NCBI RefSeq assembly: GCF_022760805.1
Contig: NZ_JAIVFL010000001.1
Location: forward strand, 3,348,001 to 3,412,000
Source: Candidatus Mycolicibacterium alkanivorans
Lineage (GTDB): Bacteria > Actinomycetota > Actinomycetes > Mycobacteriales > Mycobacteriaceae
Length of the DNA: 64,000 bases
Direction: 5' to 3'
In this document: one piece after another, positions 1 through 7,029 of the stretch
Layout: each line of letters opens with the position of its first letter
Numbering within the stretch: the first letter of the stretch is position 1
Translations under genes and position numbers: made by a program
Notes under the pieces: generated by a model
Seen by the model: the letters and a program-made list of their open reading frames with translations, nothing else
Database searches by the model: none
Told to the model about the DNA's origin: nothing

Positions 1-966
1 CAGACCAGCCTGGCGCTTGGGCCAGACCCCGACGGCGAGGGTGACCTGTTCGCCACCCTGGTGCGCCGCGGCGACTCGGCACCCACCGCGCACACCGTGC
101 TCGCGGTGCACGGCTTCACCGACTATTTCTTCAACACCGAGCTCGCCGACCAGTTCGCCGGCCATGGGTTCCGCTTCTACGCCCTGGATCAACACAAGTG
201 CGGCCGGTCCTGGCGCGACGGCCAGACCCCGCATTTCACCACCGACCTGGCCCGCTACGACCGGGAGCTGGAACGTGCGACGGCGATCATCACCGCCGAG
301 AACCCCGGCACCCGAGTGCTGGTGTACGGGCATTCGGCGGGCGGGCTGATCGTGTCGCTGTGGCTGGACCGGGTACGCCGGCGCAAAGCAACGGCGGCGC
401 TGTCGCTGGCGGGGCTGGTGCTCAACAGCCCGTGGCTGGACCTGCACGGGCCGGCGATCCTGCGGACCCGGCTGACGTCGACCGCCATCGGGGCGCTGTC
501 GCGGGTGGGCAAGACCACGGTGGTGCGCGGCACCGGCAAGGGCGGCTACGGGTTGACCCTGCACCGCGAGTACCACGGCGAGTTCGAGTACAACCTGCAG
601 TGGAAGCCGTTGGGCGGATTCCCGGTGACGTTCGGCTGGATTCACGCCATCCGGCGAGGTCAGGCCACCCTGCACCGCGGGTTGGACGTAGGAATGCCCA
701 ACCTGATCCTGCGCTCGGATCACAGCGTGCGCGAGACCGCCGACCCCGCCACCATGCAACGCGGGGACGCCGTCCTCGACGTCACGCAGATCGCCCGTTG
801 GGCCGGCTGCATCGGCAACCACTCGACCGTGGTGCCGATCCCCGACGCCAAGCACGACGTGTTCCTGTCGCTGGCCGAACCTCGGGCGGCGGCCTACCGC
901 GAGCTGGGCCGCTGGCTCGACTTCTATCTCGCGCACCTCGACACGGCCACCGCGGGCCGAGAATAA
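1..966 (+). CDS. Alpha/beta hydrolase (lysophospholipase-like), 5' end missing
   Basis: The frame is open from the first base, so the start lies outside the window; about 321 residues are visible. The product is a serine hydrolase of the alpha/beta fold (Hydrolase_4 type). A His-Gly motif (VHGF) follows the first strand, the nucleophile elbow G-H-S-A-G-G has its Ser codon at 334-336, and a late Asp/His pair (DAKHD) completes a plausible triad. It lies 9 bases upstream of mtr on the same strand, as Rv2854 lies upstream of mtr in M. tuberculosis, so co-transcription is likely. The substrate is unknown; monoacylglycerol or lysophospholipid is a family-level guess. Confidence 0.85.
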   Translation, partial: QTSLALGPDPDGEGDLFATLVRRGDSAPTAHTVLAVHGFTDYFFNTELADQFAGHGFRFYALDQHKCGRSWRDGQTPHFTTDLARYDRELERATAIITAENPGTRVLVYGHSAGGLIVSLWLDRVRRRKATAALSLAGLVLNSPWLDLHGPAILRTRLTSTAIGALSRVGKTTVVRGTGKGGYGLTLHREYHGEFEYNLQWKPLGGFPVTFGWIHAIRRGQATLHRGLDVGMPNLILRSDHSVRETADPATMQRGDAVLDVTQIARWAGCIGNHSTVVPIPDAKHDVFLSLAEPRAAAYRELGRWLDFYLAHLDTATAGRE

Positions 967-975
967 GGGGACCTG

Positions 976-2385
976 GTGGAGCGCTTTGATCTGGCGATCA
1001 TCGGAACCGGTTCGGGCAACAGCATTCTCGACGAACGTTATGCCGACAAGAAGGTCGCGATCTGCGAGCAGGGTGTGTTCGGCGGAACCTGCCTGAACGT
1101 CGGCTGCATCCCGACCAAGATGTTCGTCTACGCCGCCGAGGTCGCCCGGACCGTGCGCGAGGCCGCGCGCTACGGCGTGGACGCCCACATCGACGGGGTG
1201 CGCTGGAGCGACATCGTGTCGCGGGTGTTCGGCCGCATCGACCCGCTGGCGATGGGCGGTGAGCACTACCGGCGCTCCTCCCCCAATGTCACGGTGTACG
1301 ACAGCCACACGACCTTCGCCGGGCGCGCCGAGAACGGTTACCGGCTGCGTACCGAGAAGGGTGAGGAGTTCACCGCCGAGCAGGTGGTCATCGCCGCCGG
1401 CGCGCGCGCGCTGGTTCCCGATGCGATCGCCGGATGCGGCGTCGAGTACCACACCAGCGACACCGTCATGCGCATCGCGGAGCTGCCCGAACACCTGGTG
1501 ATCATCGGCGGCGGGTTCGTCGCCGCCGAGTTCGCGCACGTCTTCTCCGCACTGGGGTCGCGCGTCACGCTGGTGGTCCGCGGCAGCGCACTGCTGTCGC
1601 ACTGCGACGACACGATTTGCGAACGGTTCACCGACATCGCCGGCAAGAAGTGGGAGATCCGCAGCCACCGCAACGTGATCGGCGCGCGTCACGAGGGCGC
1701 GCAGACCGTCGTCGAACTCGACGACGGCTCGACGGTGCAGGCCGACGCGGTGCTGGTGGCCACCGGGCGGATCCCCAACGGCGACCTGCTCAACCTCGAG
1801 TCGGTGGGCGTCGAACCGCGGGACGGCCGCGTGGTGGTCGACGACTACCAGAGGACCACGGCGCGAGGCGTTTTCGCGCTCGGCGACGTGTGCTCGCCGT
1901 ACCAGCTCAAGCACGTCGCCAACCACGAGGCCCGGGTGGTCAAGCACAACCTGCTGCAGGACTGGGACGACACCGATGCGCTGATGCGGTCGGATCACCG
2001 TTTCGTGCCGTCGGCGGTGTTCACCGACCCACAGATCGCCTGTGTGGGGCTGAGCGAAAACGAGGCCCGCGCAGCCGGTTACGACATTCGGGTGAAGCTC
2101 CAGGACTTCGGTGACGTGGCGTACGGCTGGGCGATGGAGGACACCACCGGGTTCGCCAAGGTGATCGTGGAGGCTGACACCGGGACGATCCTGGGGGCGC
2201 ACATCATGGGACACCAGGCGTCGTCGTTGATCCAGCCGCTGATCCAGGCGATGAGTTTCGGGCTGGCCGGCCAGGACGTGGCCCGCGGCCAGTACTGGAT
2301 TCACCCGGCGCTGCCCGAGGTGATCGAGAACGCGCTGCTGGCGTTGTGCGACGAGCCGCCGTGGCCGCCCGCCAGGCGGCACTAG
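976..2385 (+). CDS. mtr: Mycothione reductase
   Basis: This 469-residue flavoprotein disulfide reductase uses NADPH to reduce mycothiol disulfide, keeping the actinomycete thiol buffer reduced in the cytosol. Seen in the sequence: an N-terminal FAD-binding glycine motif (G10-T-G-S-G), the redox cysteine pair C39/C44 in GGTCLNVGCIP, a second Rossmann motif (IIGGGFVAAEF) for NADPH, and the C-terminal His443/Glu448 dyad in HPALPE that protonates the leaving thiolate. Length and motifs match the family. The start is the GTG at 976. The stop codon lies inside a hairpin-forming repeat (2382-2402). Confidence 0.97.
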   Translation: MERFDLAIIGTGSGNSILDERYADKKVAICEQGVFGGTCLNVGCIPTKMFVYAAEVARTVREAARYGVDAHIDGVRWSDIVSRVFGRIDPLAMGGEHYRRSSPNVTVYDSHTTFAGRAENGYRLRTEKGEEFTAEQVVIAAGARALVPDAIAGCGVEYHTSDTVMRIAELPEHLVIIGGGFVAAEFAHVFSALGSRVTLVVRGSALLSHCDDTICERFTDIAGKKWEIRSHRNVIGARHEGAQTVVELDDGSTVQADAVLVATGRIPNGDLLNLESVGVEPRDGRVVVDDYQRTTARGVFALGDVCSPYQLKHVANHEARVVKHNLLQDWDDTDALMRSDHRFVPSAVFTDPQIACVGLSENEARAAGYDIRVKLQDFGDVAYGWAMEDTTGFAKVIVEADTGTILGAHIMGHQASSLIQPLIQAMSFGLAGQDVARGQYWIHPALPEVIENALLALCDEPPWPPARRH

Positions 2386-2402
2386 CGATCCTTGGTCGCT
2401 AG
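2382..2402. repeat. Hairpin repeat, copy 1 (CTAGCGA arms)
   Basis: Perfect 7-base arms CTAGCGA (2382-2388) and TCGCTAG (2396-2402) flank the loop TCCTTGG. The mtr stop codon is in the left arm. The same 21-base element recurs at 19353-19373. Both copies sit just after the end of a plus-strand gene. There is no U-tract, so it could be a weak bidirectional terminator or a dispersed mini-repeat. Confidence 0.75.
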
Positions 2403-2440
2403 CTAGAGGGGCCCAGGCGGCTCTCGGCGCGGATGTAAGG

Positions 2441-3181
2441 TCAGCGCGCCGGGACGGCGAAACCCCAGGGCAGTTCCAGCCGGTGGGCGGCCAGCAGCTC
2501 GCTATCGGAAAGCACCGCGGTCACGGTGTCGTCGGCCACGACGACACCGTGGTCCAGGACGATGGCCCGGTCGCACAACTGCGCGGCATAGGGCAGGTCG
2601 TGGGTGACGATGACCATCGTGGCGGGCAGCGCGGCCAGCGTCTCGGCCAGTTCGCGGCGCGCGACCGGGTCGAGGTTGGCCGACGGCTCGTCGAGCACCA
2701 GAATCTCGGGTTCACACGCCAGGACGGTGGCCAGCGCGGCACGTCTGCGCTGACCACCGGAAAGATGCGCCGGGCTACGGTCGGCGTGCTCGGTCATCGA
2801 CACGATTTTCAGCGCAGCGCTGACGCGGGCGGCCAGTTGGTCGCCGGTGATACCGAAGTTCGCCGGACCAAAGGCCACGTCCTGGGCGACGGTCGGCATG
2901 AACAACTGGTCGTCGGGGTCCTGGAACACCAGCCCGACCCGGCGGCGGATGTCGCGAAGTGTCTTTCGAGCCAACGGTATTCCACTGATCTCGACAGTGC
3001 CCGACGTGGCCGCGAGCACACCGTTGAGGTGCAGCATCAGGGTGGTCTTGCCCGCCCCGTTGGGTCCGAGGATGGCGACCCGCTCACCGGGGGCGATGCT
3101 CAGGTCGACCCCATCGAGGGCGACCCGGCCGTCGGGATAGCGGTGGTGCAGGTTCTCGACACAGATCGCCGGCGTGCTCAC
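2441..3181 (-). CDS. cbiO: Ni/Co ECF transporter ATP-binding protein (CbiO/NikO-like)
   Basis: This is the ATPase of an energy-coupling-factor importer for cobalt or nickel. The 246 residues contain Walker A (GPNGAGKT, about 39-46), a Q-loop (VFQDPDDQLF), the ABC signature LSGGQ, Walker B (ILVLDEPS) and a switch His (IVTHD). The GTG start at 3181 is chosen because it overlaps the stop of the upstream cbiQ-like gene (GTGA) and begins right at the conserved ABC core; longer upstream reading gives low-complexity residues. It is the last gene of a minus-strand operon M-N-Q-O behind an ArsR regulator. The metal is not decided by the sequence. Confidence 0.92.
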   Translation of the reverse strand: MSTPAICVENLHHRYPDGRVALDGVDLSIAPGERVAILGPNGAGKTTLMLHLNGVLAATSGTVEISGIPLARKTLRDIRRRVGLVFQDPDDQLFMPTVAQDVAFGPANFGITGDQLAARVSAALKIVSMTEHADRSPAHLSGGQRRRAALATVLACEPEILVLDEPSANLDPVARRELAETLAALPATMVIVTHDLPYAAQLCDRAIVLDHGVVVADDTVTAVLSDSELLAAHRLELPWGFAVPAR

Positions 3182-3954
3182 CGAAGTACCCACGCCGAAC
3201 CAGCCACCAGGACCGCCGCCGCCCCGGGCGTCAGCGCGGTGACCCACTGCGCCGCCGTCGCCCGTGGTCCGGCACCGACGATCGCCAACTCCGGAACCGT
3301 GCCGTCGAAGCCGCGAGACGTCATCGCCAAGTACACCCGTTCACCCCGTTCGTACGAGCGGAGAAACAGCGCGCCAACGCCTTTCGCGATCGCGCCGGCC
3401 TGATGCAGTGCGCGCGGCGAGTCGCCGCGGGAGATCCTCGCCATCCGCATTCGGCTGACCTCGGCCGACAGCAGGTCGATGTAACGGATCATCAGCACGA
3501 GCATAGAGGTGACCAGACCGGGAATTCCCAGCCTGCTCAACGCCAGTGGCAACTCCCGCGCCGAGGTTGTCGCGGCTACGGTCAGCGAGCCGGCAACACC
3601 CAGCGTGCCCTTGACGACGATGCCCCAGGCCGCCCACAGCCCGGTCAGCGACAGGTGCAGGCCCGCGAACTCGACCCGCTGGCCGCCCTCAGCGAACGGC
3701 AGCAGGACAGCGAGCACGATGAATGGCGCCTCGATCAGCATCCGCGGCAGTATCCACCGCAACGGGATTCGGGCCACCCGCCAGACCACTAGGACGATCC
3801 CGGCGTAGGCGGCGAACGGCCAAACCATCTCCCGCGGCGTGGCCACCACCGCGAGAACGAACACGACAAGCGCGACAATCTTCACTTCCGCGGGCGCGCG
3901 GTGCACCACCGAATCCCCGACGCGGTATAAAGCATGCGCGTGGCCCGCACCCAC
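3178..3954 (-). CDS. cbiQ: ECF transporter transmembrane (T) component, CbiQ family
   Basis: The 258-residue integral membrane protein couples the ATPase to the substrate-binding M/N subunits. It has about five hydrophobic segments and near the C-terminus the cytoplasmic coupling helices typical of CbiQ, with the A-R-G-type motifs SRMRMARISRG and AMTSRGF that contact the ATPase. The GTG at 3954 is chosen: it lies 4 bases after the stop of the upstream N-component gene, and the product then starts at GAGHAHALYRVGDSVVH, the usual family N-terminus. Its stop overlaps the cbiO start. Confidence 0.88.
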   Translation of the reverse strand: MGAGHAHALYRVGDSVVHRAPAEVKIVALVVFVLAVVATPREMVWPFAAYAGIVLVVWRVARIPLRWILPRMLIEAPFIVLAVLLPFAEGGQRVEFAGLHLSLTGLWAAWGIVVKGTLGVAGSLTVAATTSARELPLALSRLGIPGLVTSMLVLMIRYIDLLSAEVSRMRMARISRGDSPRALHQAGAIAKGVGALFLRSYERGERVYLAMTSRGFDGTVPELAIVGAGPRATAAQWVTALTPGAAAVLVAGSAWVLR

Positions 3955-3958
3955 GTGC

Positions 3959-4312
3959 TCAGCTTCCCGGACGGCGGCTGCGGGCGAGCAGCCAGAACAC
4001 GCCGCCCGCCAGAGCAAGCACGACGACAGCACCGATGATTCCGGCCAGTCCGACACTTCCGGGATGTCCGGACACGGAGTATTCCGCGAGTGGCGACATC
4101 GACATGGCGTGCTCCGTCGCGTGCTGGGCTATGCAGTTCCCGGTCAGTTGTTCACCGTGGGCGGTCTGGACGACGTGGCATCCCTGCAAGGTCGCCGAAT
4201 CCAGTCCGTCTGGACTGGATTCGGCGAAGTAGGACACCACTCCGGAGACGAGGAGAGTGGCGGCGGCGAAGCCGGCCCAGAACCGCCAGTGCCGCCTCAG
4301 CGCGCTGGTCAC
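3959..4312 (-). CDS. PDGLE-domain (CbiN/NikN-like) metal transporter subunit
   Basis: The protein has 117 residues with two hydrophobic helices, one near the N-terminus and one near the C-terminus. Between them is an external loop starting with SSPDGLD, the signature of the PDGLE/NikN domain that works with the M subunit in Ni/Co capture. The GTG at 4312 overlaps the cbiM stop (GTGA), which fixes the start; upstream of it the same frame is a shadow of cbiM. The loop holds two cysteines and several His and Met residues. The stop is followed after 4 bases by cbiQ. Confidence 0.85.
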   Translation of the reverse strand: MTSALRRHWRFWAGFAAATLLVSGVVSYFAESSPDGLDSATLQGCHVVQTAHGEQLTGNCIAQHATEHAMSMSPLAEYSVSGHPGSVGLAGIIGAVVVLALAGGVFWLLARSRRPGS

Positions 4313-5016
4313 GCCGCGACCGCCGTCTCGGTGCGGCTCCGGCGCAGCAGGTAGACGAGGTCTGGCCGCGACCGGACCACTGCCATCACCGTCACCGCGG
4401 TGATCAGACCCTCTCCGATACCGATGAGCACGTGGGTGCCGAGCAGGTAGGCCGCCACGGTACTCAGCGATGTCGGCGCAGCCCCACCGATCGCATACTC
4501 GATGACGAATCCCATTGACGCGCAAACAGTTCCAACCAATGCGGAGACAAACCCGACCACCCCCAGCGCGGGAACGGACCGGTCGAGGTGTCGTCGTCGA
4601 ACCAACGCGTACAAGGCCACGGCCGTTGCGTAGCCCGCCGTCACCCCGATCAGCGCCATGTTGGTGATGTTCATCCCGAGCGCGGTCACCCCGCCGTCGG
4701 CGAACAACAGCGCCTGCACAACCAGGACGATCGCGATGCACAGCACGCCGGTGTAGGGGCCGACCAGGATCGCGGCCAACGCGCCGCCGAGTAGATGTCC
4801 ACTCACACCGGGAAGGATCGGGAAGTTGATCATCTGCACCGCGAAGATGAAGGCAGCGACAAGCCCCGCCAACGGAACCGTGCGTTCGTCGAGTTCCGTC
4901 CGCGCCTTCCAGGCGCAGATTGCCACCGCAGCGATCGCAAGGGCGCCGAACACCACCGAGGTGGGGGCGTTGACCAGTCCGTCACTCACGTGCATGGCCG
5001 TGATCTGGACGCTCAA
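4309..5016 (-). CDS. cbiM: Ni/Co ECF transporter substrate-specific component CbiM
   Basis: This 235-residue multi-pass protein provides the metal site of the importer. The family hallmark MHVSDG lies at residues 8-13; in CbiM/NikM proteins N-terminal residues including this His help chelate Co or Ni. Motifs such as PGVSGHLLGGALAA follow. I choose the TTG at 5016, not the ATG at 4995, because a strong Shine-Dalgarno (GAGGAGG) lies 6 bases upstream of the TTG while nothing similar precedes the ATG. If family processing places His at position 2, the ATG remains the alternative. It is the first gene of the transporter operon. Confidence 0.9.
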   Translation of the reverse strand: MSVQITAMHVSDGLVNAPTSVVFGALAIAAVAICAWKARTELDERTVPLAGLVAAFIFAVQMINFPILPGVSGHLLGGALAAILVGPYTGVLCIAIVLVVQALLFADGGVTALGMNITNMALIGVTAGYATAVALYALVRRRHLDRSVPALGVVGFVSALVGTVCASMGFVIEYAIGGAAPTSLSTVAAYLLGTHVLIGIGEGLITAVTVMAVVRSRPDLVYLLRRSRTETAVAA

Positions 5017-5094
5017 GCGGGGCCTCCTCGCAGTGCGGGATCTCGTTCCAACCCCTGGATGGAGCCTAGTATTGCCTGCTCCCATCTGTCTACA

Positions 5095-5116
5095 TGTTCA
5101 GGTTATCAATTGAGCA
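5095..5116. promoter_or_regulatory. Candidate ArsR operator between arsR and cbiM
   Basis: An imperfect inverted repeat, TGTTCA (5095-5100) and TGAGCA (5111-5116), surrounds an AT-rich core holding the 8-base palindrome TCAATTGA. It lies in the 108-base gap between the ArsR-family gene and cbiM. Position and symmetry suit a metal-sensor operator; no binding has been shown. Confidence 0.35.
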
Positions 5117-5124
5117 CAATCCGC

Positions 5125-5454
5125 TCAGCCGTGTGCGGCGCCGATCCAGTGCAGCAGATCGTGGACGGTGCGATCCTCGAGTCGGTAGCTGACCAGCCGG
5201 CCGACCCGGGTCGGCGTCACCCATCCCTGCTGGCGCAGCACCCGGAGTGCTTGCGAGACGGCGTTTTCCGATCTGCCGAGCACTGAGGCGAGGTCACCGA
5301 CGCAGATGCCGGGCGCCCGGTGCAGACACAGCAGGATCTCCAGACGGTTGGGGTCGGACAACAGGTCAAAGCGCTGAGTCCAGCCGTTGATGTCCACATC
5401 CGCCAGAGCGGACGAGGCACGTTCAACTTTCACCTCGTCGCCCGGCCCGTCCAT
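5125..5454 (-). CDS. ArsR/SmtB-family metal-responsive regulator
   Basis: The 109-residue winged-helix repressor has the ArsR layout: LLSDPNRLEILLCL, then the metal-site-type segment ICVGDLASVLG, then the recognition helix SENAVSQALRVLRQQGWV and the wing TRVGRLVSYRLED. Cys in CVGD is at the position used by alpha3-type sensors (CxC/CVCD), but only one Cys is present there, and a C-terminal His pair may contribute; metal specificity is therefore open. It lies just upstream of the CbiMNQO operon on the same strand and is divergent from the zf-HC2 gene, so it probably controls Ni/Co import. No clear ribosome-binding site precedes the ATG, suggesting a leaderless message. Confidence 0.85.
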   Translation of the reverse strand: MDGPGDEVKVERASSALADVDINGWTQRFDLLSDPNRLEILLCLHRAPGICVGDLASVLGRSENAVSQALRVLRQQGWVTPTRVGRLVSYRLEDRTVHDLLHWIGAAHG

Positions 5455-5496
5455 GCGTAGAAATCTAGCTCAGCAGTGAACCAATTCCGGCCGGCT

Positions 5497-5531
5497 GGAA
5501 CATTCCGGCCCCCGTGCGCGACTATTGATCC
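5497..5531 (+). promoter_or_regulatory. Possible ECF-type promoter for the zf-HC2 gene
   Basis: GGAACA (5497-5502) and CGACT (5519-5523) are separated by 16 bases, resembling ECF promoters (GGAAC ... CGT). The GTG start at 5532 follows by 8 bases with no ribosome-binding site, which would fit a leaderless transcript. The -10 match is imperfect. Confidence 0.25.
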
Positions 5532-6248
5532 GTGGACTGCGATATCGCCCGCGAGGCGCTGTCGGCTCGGATCGACGGAGAACGTGAACCCGTGCCCGCG
5601 CCCCGGGTCGACGAACATCTCGCCACCTGCGAGCCGTGCCGGGATTGGTATGCGGCCGCCGTCGACCAGACCCAGCTGCTCCGACGGCTGGCCGGCCGGT
5701 CCCAGGTAGCGGCCGTAGCCACGCCCGACCAACCCCCCAGGCACCGGTCGACGCCGGGTTCGGCCGCGTTGTGGCGGCGTCGGGCCCTGGGGCTCATCGG
5801 AGCCGCGCAACTGGTCCTGGCCGTCGCACAGGGGTTCGGTGCCAACGTCGGGACGTCCGCGGGCCACCACGCGATGATGTCCGGCCATCTGCTCAACGAG
5901 TCGACGGCATGGTCGGCGGCGCTCGGCGTGGTGATGGTGATCGCCGCTATGCGCCCGGCCGCGGCGGCCGGGCTGGCGGGGGTCCTGGCGGTGTTCACCA
6001 CGGTGCTTGCCGTGTACGTCGTCAACGACGCACTGTCGGGGGCGGTGAGCCTCGACCGGATCCTCAGTCACCTGCCCGTGCTGCTCGGTACGGTGCTTGC
6101 CCTGTTGGTCTGGCGGGACGTCCGCTCGCCGGGCCCGCAACCGCGATCCGATGCTTTGCCGGTCACCGACGACGTGGTGCTGCCCGACAACGCCTCACGC
6201 GGGCGCCGCCGCGGACACCTCTACCCCACCGACGGCTCGGCGGCCTGA
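5532..6248 (+). CDS. zf-HC2 membrane protein, candidate anti-sigma factor with metal-binding loop
   Basis: The 238-residue protein starts with a cytoplasmic zf-HC2 (anti-sigma) domain: C3 and H29-x3-C33-x2-C36. About four membrane helices follow (roughly 83-103, 125-141, 147-165, 178-195). The loop between helices 1 and 2 should be external and contains H112, H113, M115, M116 and H119, a cluster suited to Cu(I). The gene opens a copper-related gene set that ends with sigC. A similar zf-HC2 membrane gene (Rv0093c) is next to ctpA in M. tuberculosis, as I recall. Inference: it holds an ECF sigma factor, perhaps SigC, and releases it in response to copper. It is not adjacent to sigC, so the pairing is unproven. 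Confidence 0.75.
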   Translation: MDCDIAREALSARIDGEREPVPAPRVDEHLATCEPCRDWYAAAVDQTQLLRRLAGRSQVAAVATPDQPPRHRSTPGSAALWRRRALGLIGAAQLVLAVAQGFGANVGTSAGHHAMMSGHLLNESTAWSAALGVVMVIAAMRPAAAAGLAGVLAVFTTVLAVYVVNDALSGAVSLDRILSHLPVLLGTVLALLVWRDVRSPGPQPRSDALPVTDDVVLPDNASRGRRRGHLYPTDGSAA

Positions 6249-6254
6249 CCGGCT

Positions 6255-6923
6255 CTACAGCATCAGGCCGAACATGATCGCCATGCCGGCCGCCATCATC
6301 GCCTGGCTGAGCAGGCCGAGGTGGTGGACCGTGTCCCCGGACGAACGAGACTGGCGCGCAACGAGATACCGGCAGAGCCAGAACACCGCGGCAATGGCGA
6401 ACCCGACGGTGCAGACCCAGTTCAGGGTCGCGATCCAGGCCGGGTACCCGGTGCCCGAGGGGGCGGCGGTGTCGGTGGCGCCCATCGTCGGCATGTCCAT
6501 TCCCGGCATCCCCGGCATGTCCGTGTGCCCCGCGTGATGCCCGGCCGACGACGCCTCGCCGGAACCCGACGACTGGCCGGGCAGCAGACGGCCGTTCATC
6601 ACCGCATACATCCACGCCATCGCGAGCATCATCAGCGCGTGATAGACGGTGACGATGCGGTGGCCGGCCGCCGCACCGCTCGCGGCGATGACGACGAACC
6701 ACACGGACGCGAGCAGAAAGAACACCATCGGGCCGACGGTGGGAAGGTCGGCTCCCCACGGCCAGGCCATCACCGCCATCGCCACCGCCATGATCGTGTG
6801 CAGCGAGTAGCCGACCACGCTGGGCCAGCGGCGGCGGCCGGCGGCGATGGCGTACACGCATTCGGCGGCGCTCAGGACAAACAGCAGGGTGACGACCCAG
6901 CGCAGGGTCAGATCCTGGATCAC
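6255..6923 (-). CDS. DUF5134 membrane protein with Met/His-rich loop
   Basis: The 222-residue protein has about six or seven hydrophobic segments and matches the DUF5134 pattern found next to copper genes in mycobacteria. The loop between about residues 120 and 160 has H129, H130, H133, M136, M139, M142, M144 and M147 with repeated MPGM-type units, typical of low-affinity Cu(I) binding in CopC/CtaG/CTR-like proteins. It is convergent with the zf-HC2 gene (stops 6 bases apart) and divergent from the CopD-CtaG fusion. A role in copper binding at the membrane is inferred from composition and neighbours. Confidence 0.8.
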   Translation of the reverse strand: MIQDLTLRWVVTLLFVLSAAECVYAIAAGRRRWPSVVGYSLHTIMAVAMAVMAWPWGADLPTVGPMVFFLLASVWFVVIAASGAAAGHRIVTVYHALMMLAMAWMYAVMNGRLLPGQSSGSGEASSAGHHAGHTDMPGMPGMDMPTMGATDTAAPSGTGYPAWIATLNWVCTVGFAIAAVFWLCRYLVARQSRSSGDTVHHLGLLSQAMMAAGMAIMFGLML

Positions 6924-7000
6924 CGGTCAGCTTCTTTCTTTAGGCGCACGTGTGCATTGGTCGAACGCAGCCGGCCGAAAGTTCCCACCGCGCCGGGTCG

Positions 7001-7019
7001 CTACGACGAAGGGTCGTAG
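7001..7019. promoter_or_regulatory. Inverted repeat and likely leaderless promoter of the copD-ctaG gene
   Basis: CTACGAC (7001-7007) and GTCGTAG (7013-7019) are perfect arms with a 5-base spacer. A -10-like hexamer TAGACT (7017-7022) overlaps the right arm and lies 7 bases before the ATG at 7030. No ribosome-binding site is seen, so the mRNA may be leaderless and the palindrome a repressor site over the -10. No good -35 is visible. Confidence 0.45.
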
Positions 7020-7029
7020 ACTAGCGACG

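Noticed and set aside
2441..3247. Longer version of the CbiO gene starting at 3247
   Set aside because: The extra N-terminus is Gly/Arg-rich and overlaps the cbiQ gene; the GTG at 3181 gives the usual start with stop-start overlap.
5017..5124. Possible cobalamin or Ni/Co riboswitch before cbiM
   Set aside because: The gap is only 108 bases and shows no B12-box or other recognised riboswitch core; an ArsR operator is a simpler reading.
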